This document shows positions 15,386-23,023 of a DNA stretch of 41,133 bases, one piece after another. Numbering within the stretch: position 1 is the first letter of the stretch; each line of letters begins with the position of its first letter. The stretch comes from a virus. The notes below the pieces were generated by a model. It saw only the letters and a program-made list of their open reading frames with translations, had not been told where the DNA came from and made no database searches. Location of the stretch: IMG/VR virus record IMGVR_UViG_3300026382_000033, positions 1-41,133 of that record; one strand, given 5' to 3'. The translations under genes were made by a program, and so were the position numbers.

Positions 15386-15661
15386 TTATATCAAAATCTC
15401 AGGATAATCTTCCAAAATCATTTTGTAATTTTCGTAAACTTCCTGTGGCGTAGTCTTGAGTGTCTGAAGATTAAATTCTAAAATATTAAGCCTTCTTTCA
15501 AGCATTTCCTGTTTTGTCTTAGCGAACCGATTCTTTTTTCTACGAATTTCCTTGCCTTGAACCTCAAAAATAAAAAACTGAGCTGTTTCTCGTTTTATTG
15601 TGACTTCACGAATGTCGAAAAAGGAGAAAACTTCCGCAAAAACTTTATCTCCTTTTTTCAT
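15386..15661 (-). CDS. Unknown small protein
   Basis: 91 residues. A beta-rich N-terminal half (DKVFAEVFSFFDIREVTIKR) is followed by a basic linker and a helical C-terminus. It starts two bases after the stop of the GapR-like gene. Not recognised. Confidence 0.65.
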   Translation of the reverse strand: MKKGDKVFAEVFSFFDIREVTIKRETAQFFIFEVQGKEIRRKKNRFAKTKQEMLERRLNILEFNLQTLKTTPQEVYENYKMILEDYPEILI

Positions 15662-15663
15662 TT

Positions 15664-16104
15664 TTAGTCAGCCTGCACCAATTGTGCGATTTCAGTATGA
15701 ATATCAGGGTCTGCACTAAGCACTGTTTGTATCATTTCAATTTCCGTGGCATCAAGGTCATTGAGTTTCATTGCCATTTTGATATTTTTAATTGCTTTAT
15801 TGACCTTCTGAACAGAAACGCCCTCATCTTTGTACTCATCTTTGATTGCTTTCATGTCATCTTTAATTTCCTTGATTTCCTTCTCAAGAGCAATCATTCT
15901 TCTTGCATATTCAAGAGTAAGTTTTGTTTCTTCTTCGTCTTTATTGATAAGAAATTCCTCTTGCATTTCCTGTGATGTTTGTTGTGCCGGTTGTGCAATG
16001 ACATCCACTTTTACATCAACTACAGTATTTTCTGCAACAACTGCTGCCTGTGTTGTGTCTGTATTAATGTCGTTTAACATCTCATCTAAATTAAAATCTT
16101 CCAT
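15664..16104 (-). CDS. GapR-like coiled-coil protein
   Basis: 146 residues. The first 60 residues are acidic and low-complexity (many T, V, A, Q). The rest is helical: YARRMIALEKEIKEIKDDMK then KDEYKDEGVSVQKVNKAIKN, which follows the pattern of the GapR/DUF2312 DNA-binding coiled coil (L-E-E-K---I-DDIK--Y-EAK--GFD-K--R). GapR clamps overtwisted DNA; a phage version might bind DNA ahead of polymerases. The acidic extension is unusual for the family. Assignment by pattern only. Confidence 0.6.
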   Translation of the reverse strand: MEDFNLDEMLNDINTDTTQAAVVAENTVVDVKVDVIAQPAQQTSQEMQEEFLINKDEEETKLTLEYARRMIALEKEIKEIKDDMKAIKDEYKDEGVSVQKVNKAIKNIKMAMKLNDLDATEIEMIQTVLSADPDIHTEIAQLVQAD

Positions 16105-16113
16105 TTTCTCTCC

Positions 16114-16548
16114 TTATAAGCATTTATTTTTAAATTTTTTGAATGTATTACTATCACTGAATGTGTAGAATACAAAATCCGAGGTAAGTTTGTTTATGTC
16201 TTTTGGATGTGTTACATTATAATTTAAGTTGAAAATTACTCTATTTTTGCTGTCATCAAGAGCAATACTTGATACACAATTTACATTGATATATCGCTGA
16301 TCATCTTCAACAGGCATAATCCATCTGGCACTCTCAATTCTTGCTGTAAACATATCAATTATGTCTTGAAGTTCTTGTTCGTTATTGAACATCCAATAAA
16401 CATAATCTGGTGTATATCTACCATCAAAAATTTTTACACTATAATTCATATTGAAAATAACCTTGCCTGAATCATTGTGTCTATCAATGTAAATATTAGA
16501 TACATTGTTTAGATTTACTATTTTATTATCTTTATACTTAATAAACAT
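16114..16548 (-). CDS. Protein made of two homologous halves
   Basis: 144 residues that split into two similar domains: VNLNNVSNIYIDRHNDSGKV then IFNMNYSV (about 11-40), and VNCVSSIALDDSKNRV then IFNLNYNV (about 88-114). Each is followed by a segment with an aromatic-F/W then a helix (NEQELQDIIDMF; SNTFKKFKNK). The plan, strands then one helix, recalls small PH-like folds. Function unknown. It ends one base before the next start. Confidence 0.7.
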   Translation of the reverse strand: MFIKYKDNKIVNLNNVSNIYIDRHNDSGKVIFNMNYSVKIFDGRYTPDYVYWMFNNEQELQDIIDMFTARIESARWIMPVEDDQRYINVNCVSSIALDDSKNRVIFNLNYNVTHPKDINKLTSDFVFYTFSDSNTFKKFKNKCL

Positions 16549-16997
16549 TATTTTCCTTCTTTTTGATGTAATTTTCTGAATTTTTTAAGACCTTTTCTCA
16601 CTGCCTTTGCCATTTCAGGATTTGATGCTTCAAGGAGTTCATTTACATCATCAAATGTTTTTACCATAAAAGGAAGAAATAAATCTGTCTGAACTTCTGC
16701 ATCCAATTCCTTAACCATTTCAAGAACTGTAATCACTAATTTTTTATGCTCTTTATAGTCATAATTCTTTGATTCCTCTTCAATTTGAGCAAGCAGTGCT
16801 AACTTTATAACCTTATCTTGACCAGTGGGATTTTCTTTTTTCAGAATATCAACAGTAATTTTAATTTGCTCTGATATTTTTTCGCTCATTTCATCAATGG
16901 CCTCCCTAAAATCTTCGATTGTTGCCTCTCCTGATTTTATCGATTCTACAATATTTTCGAAACCTTTTGCCATTTCCATTAAATCTTGTGCTTTCAT
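16548..16997 (-). CDS. Unknown helical acidic protein
   Basis: 149 residues from the ATG at 16997, which overlaps the preceding stop as TAATG and has GAGAGGAG upstream; the longer start at 17015 is less likely. Nearly all-helical, with a Lys-rich C-terminus (RKGLKKFRKLHQKEGK). Not recognised. Confidence 0.65.
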   Translation of the reverse strand: MKAQDLMEMAKGFENIVESIKSGEATIEDFREAIDEMSEKISEQIKITVDILKKENPTGQDKVIKLALLAQIEEESKNYDYKEHKKLVITVLEMVKELDAEVQTDLFLPFMVKTFDDVNELLEASNPEMAKAVRKGLKKFRKLHQKEGK

Positions 16998-17353
16998 TAT
17001 TTCGCTCCTCTCCATCTCGTTACTGTTACTTCATAAGGTTCAACAATTTCAATCTCACCGTCCCATTCTGTTCCGTTCCAAGAGTTATACCAACCACTTA
17101 CTCGAAAATTAATTACTTCGTTTGTCTGTTTATTTTTAATTTCAAAAACTTTCCACATTGAATCGCCTTGGCCTTCTCCTCCAAAATGTTCTACTTCCCT
17201 AAATTTATATTCTGAATTTTCGTAATCACTGATACATTCTTCTAAAGTATAGCCATCAAAATAGGTGTTTTCCTCACCATATTCATTAGCACCTTGCCCT
17301 GATAAGGCTTTATTGACTATTGCTCGTATTTTTTCTAATTCCAAATTTTTCAT
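16997..17353 (-). CDS. Unknown protein, paralogue of 17685-18071
   Basis: 118 residues. The segment VINFRVSGWYNSWNGTEWDG matches VIYFKLNGWYDSWNGTEWEN of the protein at 17685-18071, and both have an upstream W-V/K-F/Y strand and an N-terminal helix. Beta-rich with many aromatic residues. The pair flanks the gene at 17365. Function unknown. Confidence 0.7.
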   Translation of the reverse strand: MKNLELEKIRAIVNKALSGQGANEYGEENTYFDGYTLEECISDYENSEYKFREVEHFGGEGQGDSMWKVFEIKNKQTNEVINFRVSGWYNSWNGTEWDGEIEIVEPYEVTVTRWRGAK

Positions 17354-17364
17354 TTTCTATCCTT

Positions 17365-17685
17365 TTAATTGAAAGTATTTTTATCTGAGAAAAACATTCT
17401 CTCATCAAATTCTGACCAAATTAGTTTAGGCTTAACTATATAATCTTTGGTGTTCTTGAAATAATGTCTCCAAACATCTCCACTTTCCTCTCCTTCTCCT
17501 TCGACTGTAAATAATATATCTGGATAGATTTTGGAAATTTCTTTCATATCTGCCTTATAATCATACCATTTAGCTTCAAATTCCCCATCCCTAAATGTGT
17601 AATCAGTAATTTCTTCGAACTTATCTTCAAAATCATCTGGTAAAACTTCATCTGCTGTTATCTCATAATTTGTGTAGTAACCCAT
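17365..17685 (-). CDS. Unknown protein of a widespread MGYYTNY-type family
   Basis: 106 residues from the ATG at 17685, with AGGGAAG upstream and TAATG overlap with the upstream gene. It starts MGYYTNYEI, then has WYDYKADMKEISKIYPDILF and a GEGEESGDVWRHYFKN segment. I recognise this as a family of hypothetical proteins in phages and bacteria (W-x-H/Y-E-D-M---S--YPD-LF---GEG-E-GD-W--YF), without a known role. Confidence 0.7.
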   Translation of the reverse strand: MGYYTNYEITADEVLPDDFEDKFEEITDYTFRDGEFEAKWYDYKADMKEISKIYPDILFTVEGEGEESGDVWRHYFKNTKDYIVKPKLIWSEFDERMFFSDKNTFN

Positions 17686-18071
17686 TATTCTTCCCTCCAT
17701 TCAATTCTTATAACTTCTTTTGGATTTACAATAACGAAATCATTTTCCCATTCCGTGCCATTCCAAGAGTCATACCATCCATTTAGTTTGAAATAAATAA
17801 CTTCATCTGTCTCATTATCTTTTAAAGAATAAACAACCCAAGTTTTTTCTCCTGCTCCTTCATAACCACCAAAATCTTCTTCACAAGATATGGTATATTT
17901 CCCATTAGTAAATCTGCCTCTTATTGCATCTTGAAAAGCATCTCCATCAAAATTCTCAATATAATCTACATCTTGTTCACAAAACCACTTATTATCTTTG
18001 ACACTTTCAATAACCATATTTGGCACAACTTCTTTAATTAGTTTTCTTTTCTCATCTTTTGTCATCTTCAC
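17685..18071 (-). CDS. Unknown protein, paralogue of 16997-17353
   Basis: 128 residues. N-terminal helix, then a beta-rich domain with VIYFKLNGWYDSWNGTEWEN near 90-109, the part most alike to the paralogue. Acidic, Trp-rich. It is followed by the gene at 17685 with TAATG coupling. Function unknown. Confidence 0.7.
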   Translation of the reverse strand: MKMTKDEKRKLIKEVVPNMVIESVKDNKWFCEQDVDYIENFDGDAFQDAIRGRFTNGKYTISCEEDFGGYEGAGEKTWVVYSLKDNETDEVIYFKLNGWYDSWNGTEWENDFVIVNPKEVIRIEWREE

Positions 18072-18074
18072 TCC

Positions 18075-18293
18075 TTATCCTATAACCACAAAAGGGTATA
18101 ATTCATCATCTTCAAAATCATCATAATCATCCGGTTGTATTAAATCTAAATCTTCAGAAAATAATTCTTTTGATACCCAACCTTTTGGCACTCTCCTAAA
18201 AGAGTTACCCTCATCATCTGAACCAACAAGAACTTCTAAATCCTGAGGCAACTTTCCTAGCAATTCTTGCAAATTTTTAACTGTCATCTTCAT
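18075..18293 (-). CDS. Small acidic protein, paralogue of 20532-20741
   Basis: 72 residues. LQELLGKLPQDLEVLVGSDD followed by EGNSFRRVPKGWVS and an Asp/Glu run before PFVVIG. It shares this plan and most residues with the protein at 20532-20741. The LPQDLEVLV motif is common in small phage proteins of unknown function. It is the first gene after the promoter at 18316-18337. Confidence 0.7.
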   Translation of the reverse strand: MKMTVKNLQELLGKLPQDLEVLVGSDDEGNSFRRVPKGWVSKELFSEDLDLIQPDDYDDFEDDELYPFVVIG

Positions 18294-18315
18294 TCCTTAA
18301 TTTTTTCCTACTATA

Positions 18316-18337
18316 ATTATAACATAATAATCTTAAA
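18316..18337 (-). promoter_or_regulatory. Middle-type promoter (TTTAA-N11-TATAAT)
   Basis: Minus strand TTTAA (18337-18333), 11 bases, TATAAT (18321-18316), ahead of the gene at 18293. Nearly the same sequence precedes 20049 (TTTAAGATTATTAT shared). Confidence 0.6.
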
Positions 18338-18343
18338 AATAAA

Positions 18344-18482
18344 TTAACTCATCATATACCCTAATTTCATATAAAAATCATCCAAAAATGAGACATTGGA
18401 TTTCGTCTTAGTTTTTATGTTTCTGAAATTCAGAAACATTTTCTTCTATTTCTTGCAATAACACTTTATTGCTCTTTATCAT
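18344..18482 (-). pseudogene. Small gene split by a one-base shift
   Basis: A frame from the ATG at 18482 (MIKSNKVLLQEIEENVSEFQ) stops at 18408. In the next frame it continues as KTKTKSNVSFLDDFYMKLGY and ends at 18344. Removing one A from the AAAAA run near 18414 would join them into about 45 residues. The ATG overlaps the end of the gene at 18466. A hairpin TGTTTCTG/CAGAAACA falls within it. It may be a decaying gene or a base-call error; either piece could also be non-coding. Confidence 0.35.
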
Positions 18483-18870
18483 ATCGTACCCATTCTTTAT
18501 TATGTAAGTGTTTCATATATGGTATATATGAAGTAAAAATGCCATTAGAATATCTAATAACCATTTCCCAACTACCTCTATCACTAGGCATACCATATCT
18601 CATTTCATTATCAGCTAAATCACCAAGAAATTCCATTTTTCCTAGGTTATAAACAAAATTTTCTTCTGATTTAGAATCTTTTGGGATTAAATACTGTGGC
18701 CAATCTATCTTAATTTTTTCTTTATTTTCTTTTTTCGGTTTAACTATTCTAATACCGTCAAGATTTTTAGCAAAATTTTTAAGTGAAACAAAAATCTCGT
18801 TTGCTTCGTCAATAGTTTCACATTCTATATTAACGGTTTTGCCTCCTATTAGCATTTGCACATAAGTCAT
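18466..18870 (-). CDS. Unknown protein
   Basis: 134 residues. An N-terminal alpha/beta domain (MLIGGKTVNIECETIDEANE) is followed by a Lys-rich linker and an aromatic C-terminal half with DRGSWEMVIRYSNGIFTSYI. Not recognised. The ATG overlaps the upstream stop by 4 bases (ATGA), so it is co-translated with the nucleotidyltransferase-like gene. Confidence 0.65.
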   Translation of the reverse strand: MTYVQMLIGGKTVNIECETIDEANEIFVSLKNFAKNLDGIRIVKPKKENKEKIKIDWPQYLIPKDSKSEENFVYNLGKMEFLGDLADNEMRYGMPSDRGSWEMVIRYSNGIFTSYIPYMKHLHNKEWVRYDKEQ

Positions 18871-19640
18871 TTAATTTCCTTTATATAAGATATTTTTTCA
18901 ATAAAATATCTTTCATTCAAAACTCTAAGTGAATCAAAGTGTTCTATCAAAAATCGGTTAAACCATCCTGATGTTGTGCTCGTTATCATTTGTTTTAGCA
19001 TCTTCATCCTAGCATGCCTTAATGGTAGAGGTTTATCAACAAATATATACCTCTCGGCAGTTAATACAAAAAGTTCTTCTAACGCTGCTTGTATCTTTTC
19101 TTTATAACTTAGTTCATTCCAAAGTTCTTCAGAACAATAAGGAGAATTCAAATCTTTTCTAATTCTTTCATTCATAGGCCTCTCGTTAAATGCAAACCGT
19201 TCATGCAACCAATCATGATCATATTTTCTTTTGATATTCTCTTTGAAAAAATCCTCATTCTGAACATTCATCTTGACTTTTTTCTTCCCATGTAGTTTTT
19301 CCCAATCAGAACATAGAATATGATAAAGTTCTAAATTTAATTTACATCTTTTGGATTTCATAAATTCAATGTCTTTCATAGTCTTTTCCCATTTAATATC
19401 CCAAGCAGCGTGAGAAACTTTTATTGTATATAGAAAATCAGGGTCAACATAAGTTTTATCTTGATTATGCTCAAAAATATATCTAAAACCAGGACTATAA
19501 TAAAATTCTATAGATAGTCCCTTTTCGTTGATATTTTTAGGAATATCTTCATTATCACATATAACATCAATATCCTTAGGATTTTTAGAGTCACTAAACC
19601 AGTATTTCATAGCTTGTGAGCCGTAAATTAATTTCATCAT
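18867..19640 (-). CDS. Nucleotidyltransferase-fold protein
   Basis: 257 residues. The N-terminus LIYGSQAMKYWF then KNPKDIDVICD gives the G-S and D-x-D pattern of pol-beta-type nucleotidyltransferases (the Asp pair in DIDVICD), and SIEFYY a third strand. Later KYDHDWLHERF is a conserved motif in related T4-like phage proteins. These are probably nucleic-acid or antitoxin-type transferases; the substrate is unknown. Start overlaps the preceding stop as TAATG. Confidence 0.75.
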   Translation of the reverse strand: MMKLIYGSQAMKYWFSDSKNPKDIDVICDNEDIPKNINEKGLSIEFYYSPGFRYIFEHNQDKTYVDPDFLYTIKVSHAAWDIKWEKTMKDIEFMKSKRCKLNLELYHILCSDWEKLHGKKKVKMNVQNEDFFKENIKRKYDHDWLHERFAFNERPMNERIRKDLNSPYCSEELWNELSYKEKIQAALEELFVLTAERYIFVDKPLPLRHARMKMLKQMITSTTSGWFNRFLIEHFDSLRVLNERYFIEKISYIKEIK

Positions 19641-19807
19641 TAATCCTTGAGGTCTTTTAATTCTGATTTTCCAATCATATAAGCAAAAGTTCTCTTAAAG
19701 CTAGAGCCTTTTAAACCCGCTCCCCACATAAATATTGATACTTTTATCCAATTATGCAAAAATGATAATATAAACATGATAATTATATAAAATAATAAAA
19801 TATCCAT
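19640..19807 (-). CDS. Small membrane protein
   Basis: 55 residues. Start at the ATG of 19807, which overlaps the stop of the lipoprotein gene (TAATG); its stop overlaps the next start in the same manner. The first 30 residues are hydrophobic (ILLFYIIIMFILSFLHNW), forming one membrane helix, followed by a basic tail (KGSSFKRTFAYMIGK). Double coupling makes it a likely real gene. Confidence 0.65.
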   Translation of the reverse strand: MDILLFYIIIMFILSFLHNWIKVSIFMWGAGLKGSSFKRTFAYMIGKSELKDLKD

Positions 19808-20049
19808 TATTTACAACTTTTAATGCTACCATCAAGATTATATCTAACTGTTATTCCGCCTGAACGATATTTAGTATTCACTAAATATTCTACATTTGTA
19901 TTTTTATCACAATAAACTTCAATATCTGCACTTGCATAAGCTCCAGTTGCTTTAGGAGCTTGAGTTGATGGTTCTTCACAACCACTTATTAAGGTTGCTG
20001 TTGTTGTTAGTGCTAATACCACTAAAGCTGATTTTGTAAATTTTTTCAT
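19807..20049 (-). CDS. Lipoprotein, DUF6440-like
   Basis: 80 residues with a lipoprotein signal: basic start MKKFTKS, hydrophobic stretch, lipobox LISGC (Cys24). The mature part has VYCDKNTNVEYLVNTKYRSG then GITVRYNLDGSIKSC, the DUF6440 pattern. Two Cys could form a disulfide. It should sit at the outer or inner membrane surface facing the periplasm. Phage lipoproteins often block superinfection; that role here is only a suggestion. Promoter at 20073-20094. Confidence 0.8.
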   Translation of the reverse strand: MKKFTKSALVVLALTTTATLISGCEEPSTQAPKATGAYASADIEVYCDKNTNVEYLVNTKYRSGGITVRYNLDGSIKSCK

Positions 20050-20072
20050 CTTTCTATCCTTTTATTACTATT

Positions 20073-20094
20073 ATTATAATATAATAATCTTAAA
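20073..20094 (-). promoter_or_regulatory. Middle-type promoter (TTTAA-N11-TATAAT)
   Basis: Minus strand TTTAA (20094-20090), 11 bases, TATAAT (20078-20073), 24 bases before the lipoprotein ATG. The stretch 20095-20228 upstream holds no convincing gene on either strand. Confidence 0.6.
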
Positions 20095-20228
20095 GTAAAA
20101 TTAATTTATATGTGTATGTAATTTCGTGAGTCTAAATACACACCGTTAAATAAAAAATTTCAGACAAAACGGAATATTTTTAGTGGATGGCATTTATTTG
20201 TTTAGTTCTTTATTAATTTTATCTATTC

Positions 20229-20528
20229 TCATCTTTTTTCTAATGCTTTTGTAATGCAATATGTTCTAACTTTTATTGAATTATTTACCTTTTTGATTGC
20301 TTGTTCAAGTGTTAACCCACGATATAACCATCTAATAATAGTCCCACAATCTTTTGGCATAAATCTTTTATTAATTTTGTTAAAAAATGGTAAGTGTTTG
20401 TGTTCTTTATTTAATACTTTATAACTGATATATGATAAATTGTCCCATCCATTACATACTTTAATTTTAAATAACTCTTTAGTATTTAATTCTGATGCTT
20501 CTTTATCAGTGTTGCAAAAATAACTCAT
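20229..20528 (-). CDS. Unknown protein
   Basis: 99 residues, basic, with four Cys (Cys5, Cys25, Cys61, Cys92) not in a metal-binding pattern. Helical C-terminal half (GLTLEQAIKKVNNSIKV). Not recognised. Starts three bases after the upstream gene's stop. Confidence 0.6.
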   Translation of the reverse strand: MSYFCNTDKEASELNTKELFKIKVCNGWDNLSYISYKVLNKEHKHLPFFNKINKRFMPKDCGTIIRWLYRGLTLEQAIKKVNNSIKVRTYCITKALEKR

Positions 20529-20531
20529 AAT

Positions 20532-20741
20532 TTATCCTATAACAACAAAAGGGTGTAATTCGTCTTCAAATTCTTCATAATCATCAGAAGATATCAATTC
20601 TAGGTCTTCAGCAAACAGTTCCTCTGAAACTAACTTTTTGTGTAATCTCCTATAGAAGTTCCCTTCATCATCTCTGCTCACAAGAACTTCTAAATCTTGT
20701 GGTAACTCTTTTAACAGTTCAATTAAATCTTGTACTAACAT
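20532..20741 (-). CDS. Small acidic protein, paralogue of 18075-18293
   Basis: 69 residues: LIELLKELPQDLEVLVSRDD, EGNFYRRLHKKLVSEEL, acidic run, and PFVVIG at the end, aligned with 18075-18293 throughout. Both copies sit just after a middle-type promoter, so the duplication may have included the promoter. Function unknown. Confidence 0.7.
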   Translation of the reverse strand: MLVQDLIELLKELPQDLEVLVSRDDEGNFYRRLHKKLVSEELFAEDLELISSDDYEEFEDELHPFVVIG

Positions 20742-20759
20742 TTTATATCCTTTTTATAT

Positions 20760-20782
20760 ATTATAACATGAGATACATTAAA
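20760..20782 (-). promoter_or_regulatory. Middle-type promoter (TTTAA-N12-TATAAT)
   Basis: Minus strand TTTAA (20782-20778), 12 bases, TATAAT (20765-20760), ahead of the gene at 20741. Confidence 0.65.
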
Positions 20783-20795
20783 AGTAACTTAAATA

Positions 20796-21179
20796 CTAAT
20801 CTTCCCAATTATCTATTAAATCCATATGTTTCAGACTAACATCATCAGTGTCATGACTCTTAAAATAACAAACACAATCATAAATATTTTTTTCAAATTC
20901 TACTTTTATTTTACCTTTAATGTATAAGTCTGGCACACCTTCAAAATAATCGAGTTCTTCAAGATTCTGATGAGGTAAATCCCAGACTTCTCCCTGAATT
21001 ATATTCCCTATACCTGGCTGATTTTCAAGATAAGGAAAATATTCCATCATATCTTTGGATAGATACATTGGATATTTCTGAATTGTTTCCGCAGGGAATA
21101 GAAATTGCGCTGACAATTTTTTTAGAATGCCATTATTGATACACTCATTTTTTAGAGTTCCGTAAATGAAAATTAACAT
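20796..21179 (-). CDS. Gamma-glutamylcyclotransferase-fold protein
   Basis: 127 residues. LIFIYGTLKNECINNGIL is the substrate-loop motif YGTL of the AIG2/GGCT family. GEVWDLPHQNLEELDYFEGV places the catalytic Glu in the LD-x-E/YEG region, and VCYFKS the last strand. The family turns over gamma-glutamyl compounds; short phage members have no known substrate. The start overlaps the upstream gene by 7 bases. Confidence 0.82.
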   Translation of the reverse strand: MLIFIYGTLKNECINNGILKKLSAQFLFPAETIQKYPMYLSKDMMEYFPYLENQPGIGNIIQGEVWDLPHQNLEELDYFEGVPDLYIKGKIKVEFEKNIYDCVCYFKSHDTDDVSLKHMDLIDNWED

Positions 21180-21409
21180 AACATTAATCCTTGTTTGTTT
21201 AGATAATCAACCAAATCTCTATAATGATAACCAATGTACCCATCTAAATGAAAAATAGCAATTCTTGATGTTCCTTTTGTGCTAAGATAAACTTTCTTGG
21301 CATCATTGATAATTTCAAAAGATTTACATTCTTCTTCGAGAATTTTCTGAATTACTTCTGTTCTCATTTTATTACACTCATCAGCATAATATATTTGGAA
21401 TTTAGCCAT
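21173..21409 (-). CDS. Unknown protein, possibly thioredoxin-like fold
   Basis: 78 residues. FQIYYADECNKMRTEVIQKI, then a middle strand TSRIAIFHLDGYIGYHYRDL and a final helix, is the order of a glutaredoxin-like fold. Only one Cys stands at the active-site place (no CxxC), so it may be inactive or a different fold. Ribosome site AAGGAT precedes the ATG. Confidence 0.6.
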   Translation of the reverse strand: MAKFQIYYADECNKMRTEVIQKILEEECKSFEIINDAKKVYLSTKGTSRIAIFHLDGYIGYHYRDLVDYLNKQGLMLC

Positions 21410-21463
21410 TTTTAATCCTTTACTATTATGCTTCGCATTTTTCAGTTAATTCATTTATTTTCA

Positions 21464-22534
21464 CTATATTTCTTGTAATTTTGACATAAAAAACTCTCTT
21501 GCCACTTGAGAAATAATACCATTCACTGATTTGGGTTCCAAGCCCATTTGAGACATTTCTTCAGAATTTTCCTTAATAACATCTTGATGCACTAATCTTA
21601 GATATTGACCCATATCTTTCATTTCCATTAAATCTTCATTGCCATTATGTACACTATGCACAATTTCTGTCCACATTTGATTCAATCTTGACTCTGTACA
21701 AGCATATTTTTCAACGAATTCTTTTTTTGTTTTTTCCATTTCAACATCAACTACTTTAGGTACTTTTACTTTAGATTTTGAATGGCGTTCATCTTTAGTT
21801 TTGAAAATAAGTCTTTCACCATTTTCATGGTGTACCCATACAATTCCTTCCCCCGTTTTTATTTCAGAATCTGGATTAAGAACTTTACCTACAGGACATT
21901 CATCACCAACTAATGTTGTTAATTTAATCATTTCATTTTGTGCTTCTGCTAGTTTTACTTTGTCATTAAAATCAATTTCAATATCCCATGTTTGAAAATC
22001 TTCAATATTGTAAACATTACTTTCAGGAACTGATTCTAAATATTTGTGCGATACCCAAAATGCTGGCTTTTCTTCGTCATTTGGAGAGATTTTAACACCA
22101 AAAATAGCAAATGATTTGGACATTCCATTAACCATAACACCTTTCTGAATATTACCCCCAAAAAACTCGCCATAAATAGTAATACTTGCATCTTCTGTCA
22201 AATCATCAAATTCTAACCTGATTTTCTGAAAATACTCATCAAATACTTCTTGTCTTTGTGAACAGAAGAACGCAAAGCCCGCATTATCTTTTTCTGGGGT
22301 AACAATATTTTTTCTTGATTGATAGTGAACATTTCCGTAAGAATCTGCAACTACGGCACCTTGTGTACCATGTATTTTCGTAGTTCCATGAAACATTAAT
22401 GTTGGCAATTCAGCATCTTTATTCCATAGGACTTCTTTAGTTTCTTCATTATAAGAAACAAATTGTGCTTGCTCTGTAACTTGTTTAATAACTGAACGAA
22501 ATTGTTCTGTGCTTGGGTATTTAATCATTTTCAT
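21464..22534 (-). CDS. RNA ligase, Rnl2-like
   Basis: 356 residues from the ATG at 22534, selected by AAGGA 8 bases upstream; a longer frame to 22591 has none. ATP-dependent ligase that seals RNA ends. Motif I is TTKIHGTQG with Lys53 as the adenylated residue. SRKNIV, ITIYGEFFGG (motif III), EGIVWVHHEN (motif IV) and LIFKTKDERHSKS (motif V) follow in order. KxHGT is typical of the T4 Rnl2 branch. A helical C-terminal domain of about 100 residues follows. No kinase-phosphatase partner is seen in this window. It may repair host tRNA or RNA cut by defences. Confidence 0.87.
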   Translation of the reverse strand: MKMIKYPSTEQFRSVIKQVTEQAQFVSYNEETKEVLWNKDAELPTLMFHGTTKIHGTQGAVVADSYGNVHYQSRKNIVTPEKDNAGFAFFCSQRQEVFDEYFQKIRLEFDDLTEDASITIYGEFFGGNIQKGVMVNGMSKSFAIFGVKISPNDEEKPAFWVSHKYLESVPESNVYNIEDFQTWDIEIDFNDKVKLAEAQNEMIKLTTLVGDECPVGKVLNPDSEIKTGEGIVWVHHENGERLIFKTKDERHSKSKVKVPKVVDVEMEKTKKEFVEKYACTESRLNQMWTEIVHSVHNGNEDLMEMKDMGQYLRLVHQDVIKENSEEMSQMGLEPKSVNGIISQVAREFFMSKLQEI

Positions 22535-22563
22535 TATTTCTTTCCTTGTTTTTATTGATTTTA

Positions 22564-22662
22564 TTAATTTTTTTTCGCCTGACTTACACAATCATCTGTG
22601 CCTGGTGTAATACTATCCAAATGTGTTTTCTTGCTTTTACAAGCTTTATTTTTGTATTTCAT
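22564..22662 (-). CDS. Possible 32-residue gene
   Basis: Short frame with AAGGA 7 bases before the ATG at 22662. The product, MKYKNKACKSKKTHLDSITP then GTDDCVSQAKKN, is basic with two Cys. It sits between a broken gene and the RNA ligase. The ribosome site is the main support. Confidence 0.35.
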   Translation of the reverse strand: MKYKNKACKSKKTHLDSITPGTDDCVSQAKKN

Positions 22663-22674
22663 CTTTCGTTCCTT

Positions 22675-22814
22675 TTATTCTTTGGTTGCCTTAACCGATT
22701 TCTCTATCGCTATTACTTTCTTTAAATGGTCACCAGCAATTCTGATTTTCCAGAATCCACTGCATAGGCATTGATATGAGACAGTTCATTAAGCCTCGAT
22801 AGAATTTTATACAA
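22675..22814 (-). pseudogene. Small gene broken by a frameshift and without ATG
   Basis: Two overlapping frames read like parts of one protein: LYKILSRLNELSHINAYAVD in one, and GFWKIRIAGDHLKKVIAIEK then SVKATKE and a stop (22675-22677) in another. A single indel near 22745 would unite them. No ATG opens the first frame; TTG at 22814 is the only candidate. Interpreted as a decayed gene or base-call error. Confidence 0.35.
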
Positions 22815-22817
22815 AAA

Positions 22818-23021
22818 CTATCTGATACGCGCTTCTCTCCATATACCAGCAATGAAAATTGCTGCTCCTACAAAACTCCACAATACCCAGAATTTGAATG
22901 CTGTCCATGCCGCCAAACCAAAAGCCATTCCAGTTCCGCCCCATAGATATAAGACGTAACCTATTCCGCCAACGTTAGCAAATACTAACATAAACATTCC
23001 TATTGCTAGTAAAATTCTCAT
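22818..23021 (-). CDS. Small two-helix membrane protein
   Basis: 67 residues from the ATG at 23021, placed three bases after the upstream stop with AAGGAT ahead; the longer frame to 23105 overlaps the neighbouring gene by 82 bases and is rejected. Two hydrophobic helices (about 2-24 and 34-58) are joined by a Gly-rich turn (YLWGGTGMAFG), with a basic C-terminus WREARIR. Holin-like in size and shape, but far from the lytic enzyme. Confidence 0.65.
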   Translation of the reverse strand: MRILLAIGMFMLVFANVGGIGYVLYLWGGTGMAFGLAAWTAFKFWVLWSFVGAAIFIAGIWREARIR

Positions 23022-23023
23022 TC

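Noticed and set aside
18410-18445. Terminator hairpin TGTTTCTG/CAGAAACA for the gene at 18466
   Set aside because: On the minus strand it is followed by TAAAAA rather than a T tract; the T tract lies on the plus strand, where no gene ends.
20095-20228. Possible small genes in the gap
   Set aside because: Only frames of about 12 residues without good ribosome sites were found.
22680-22800. tRNA-like stretch
   Set aside because: No acceptor stem or T-loop pattern could be paired; coding remnants explain it better.
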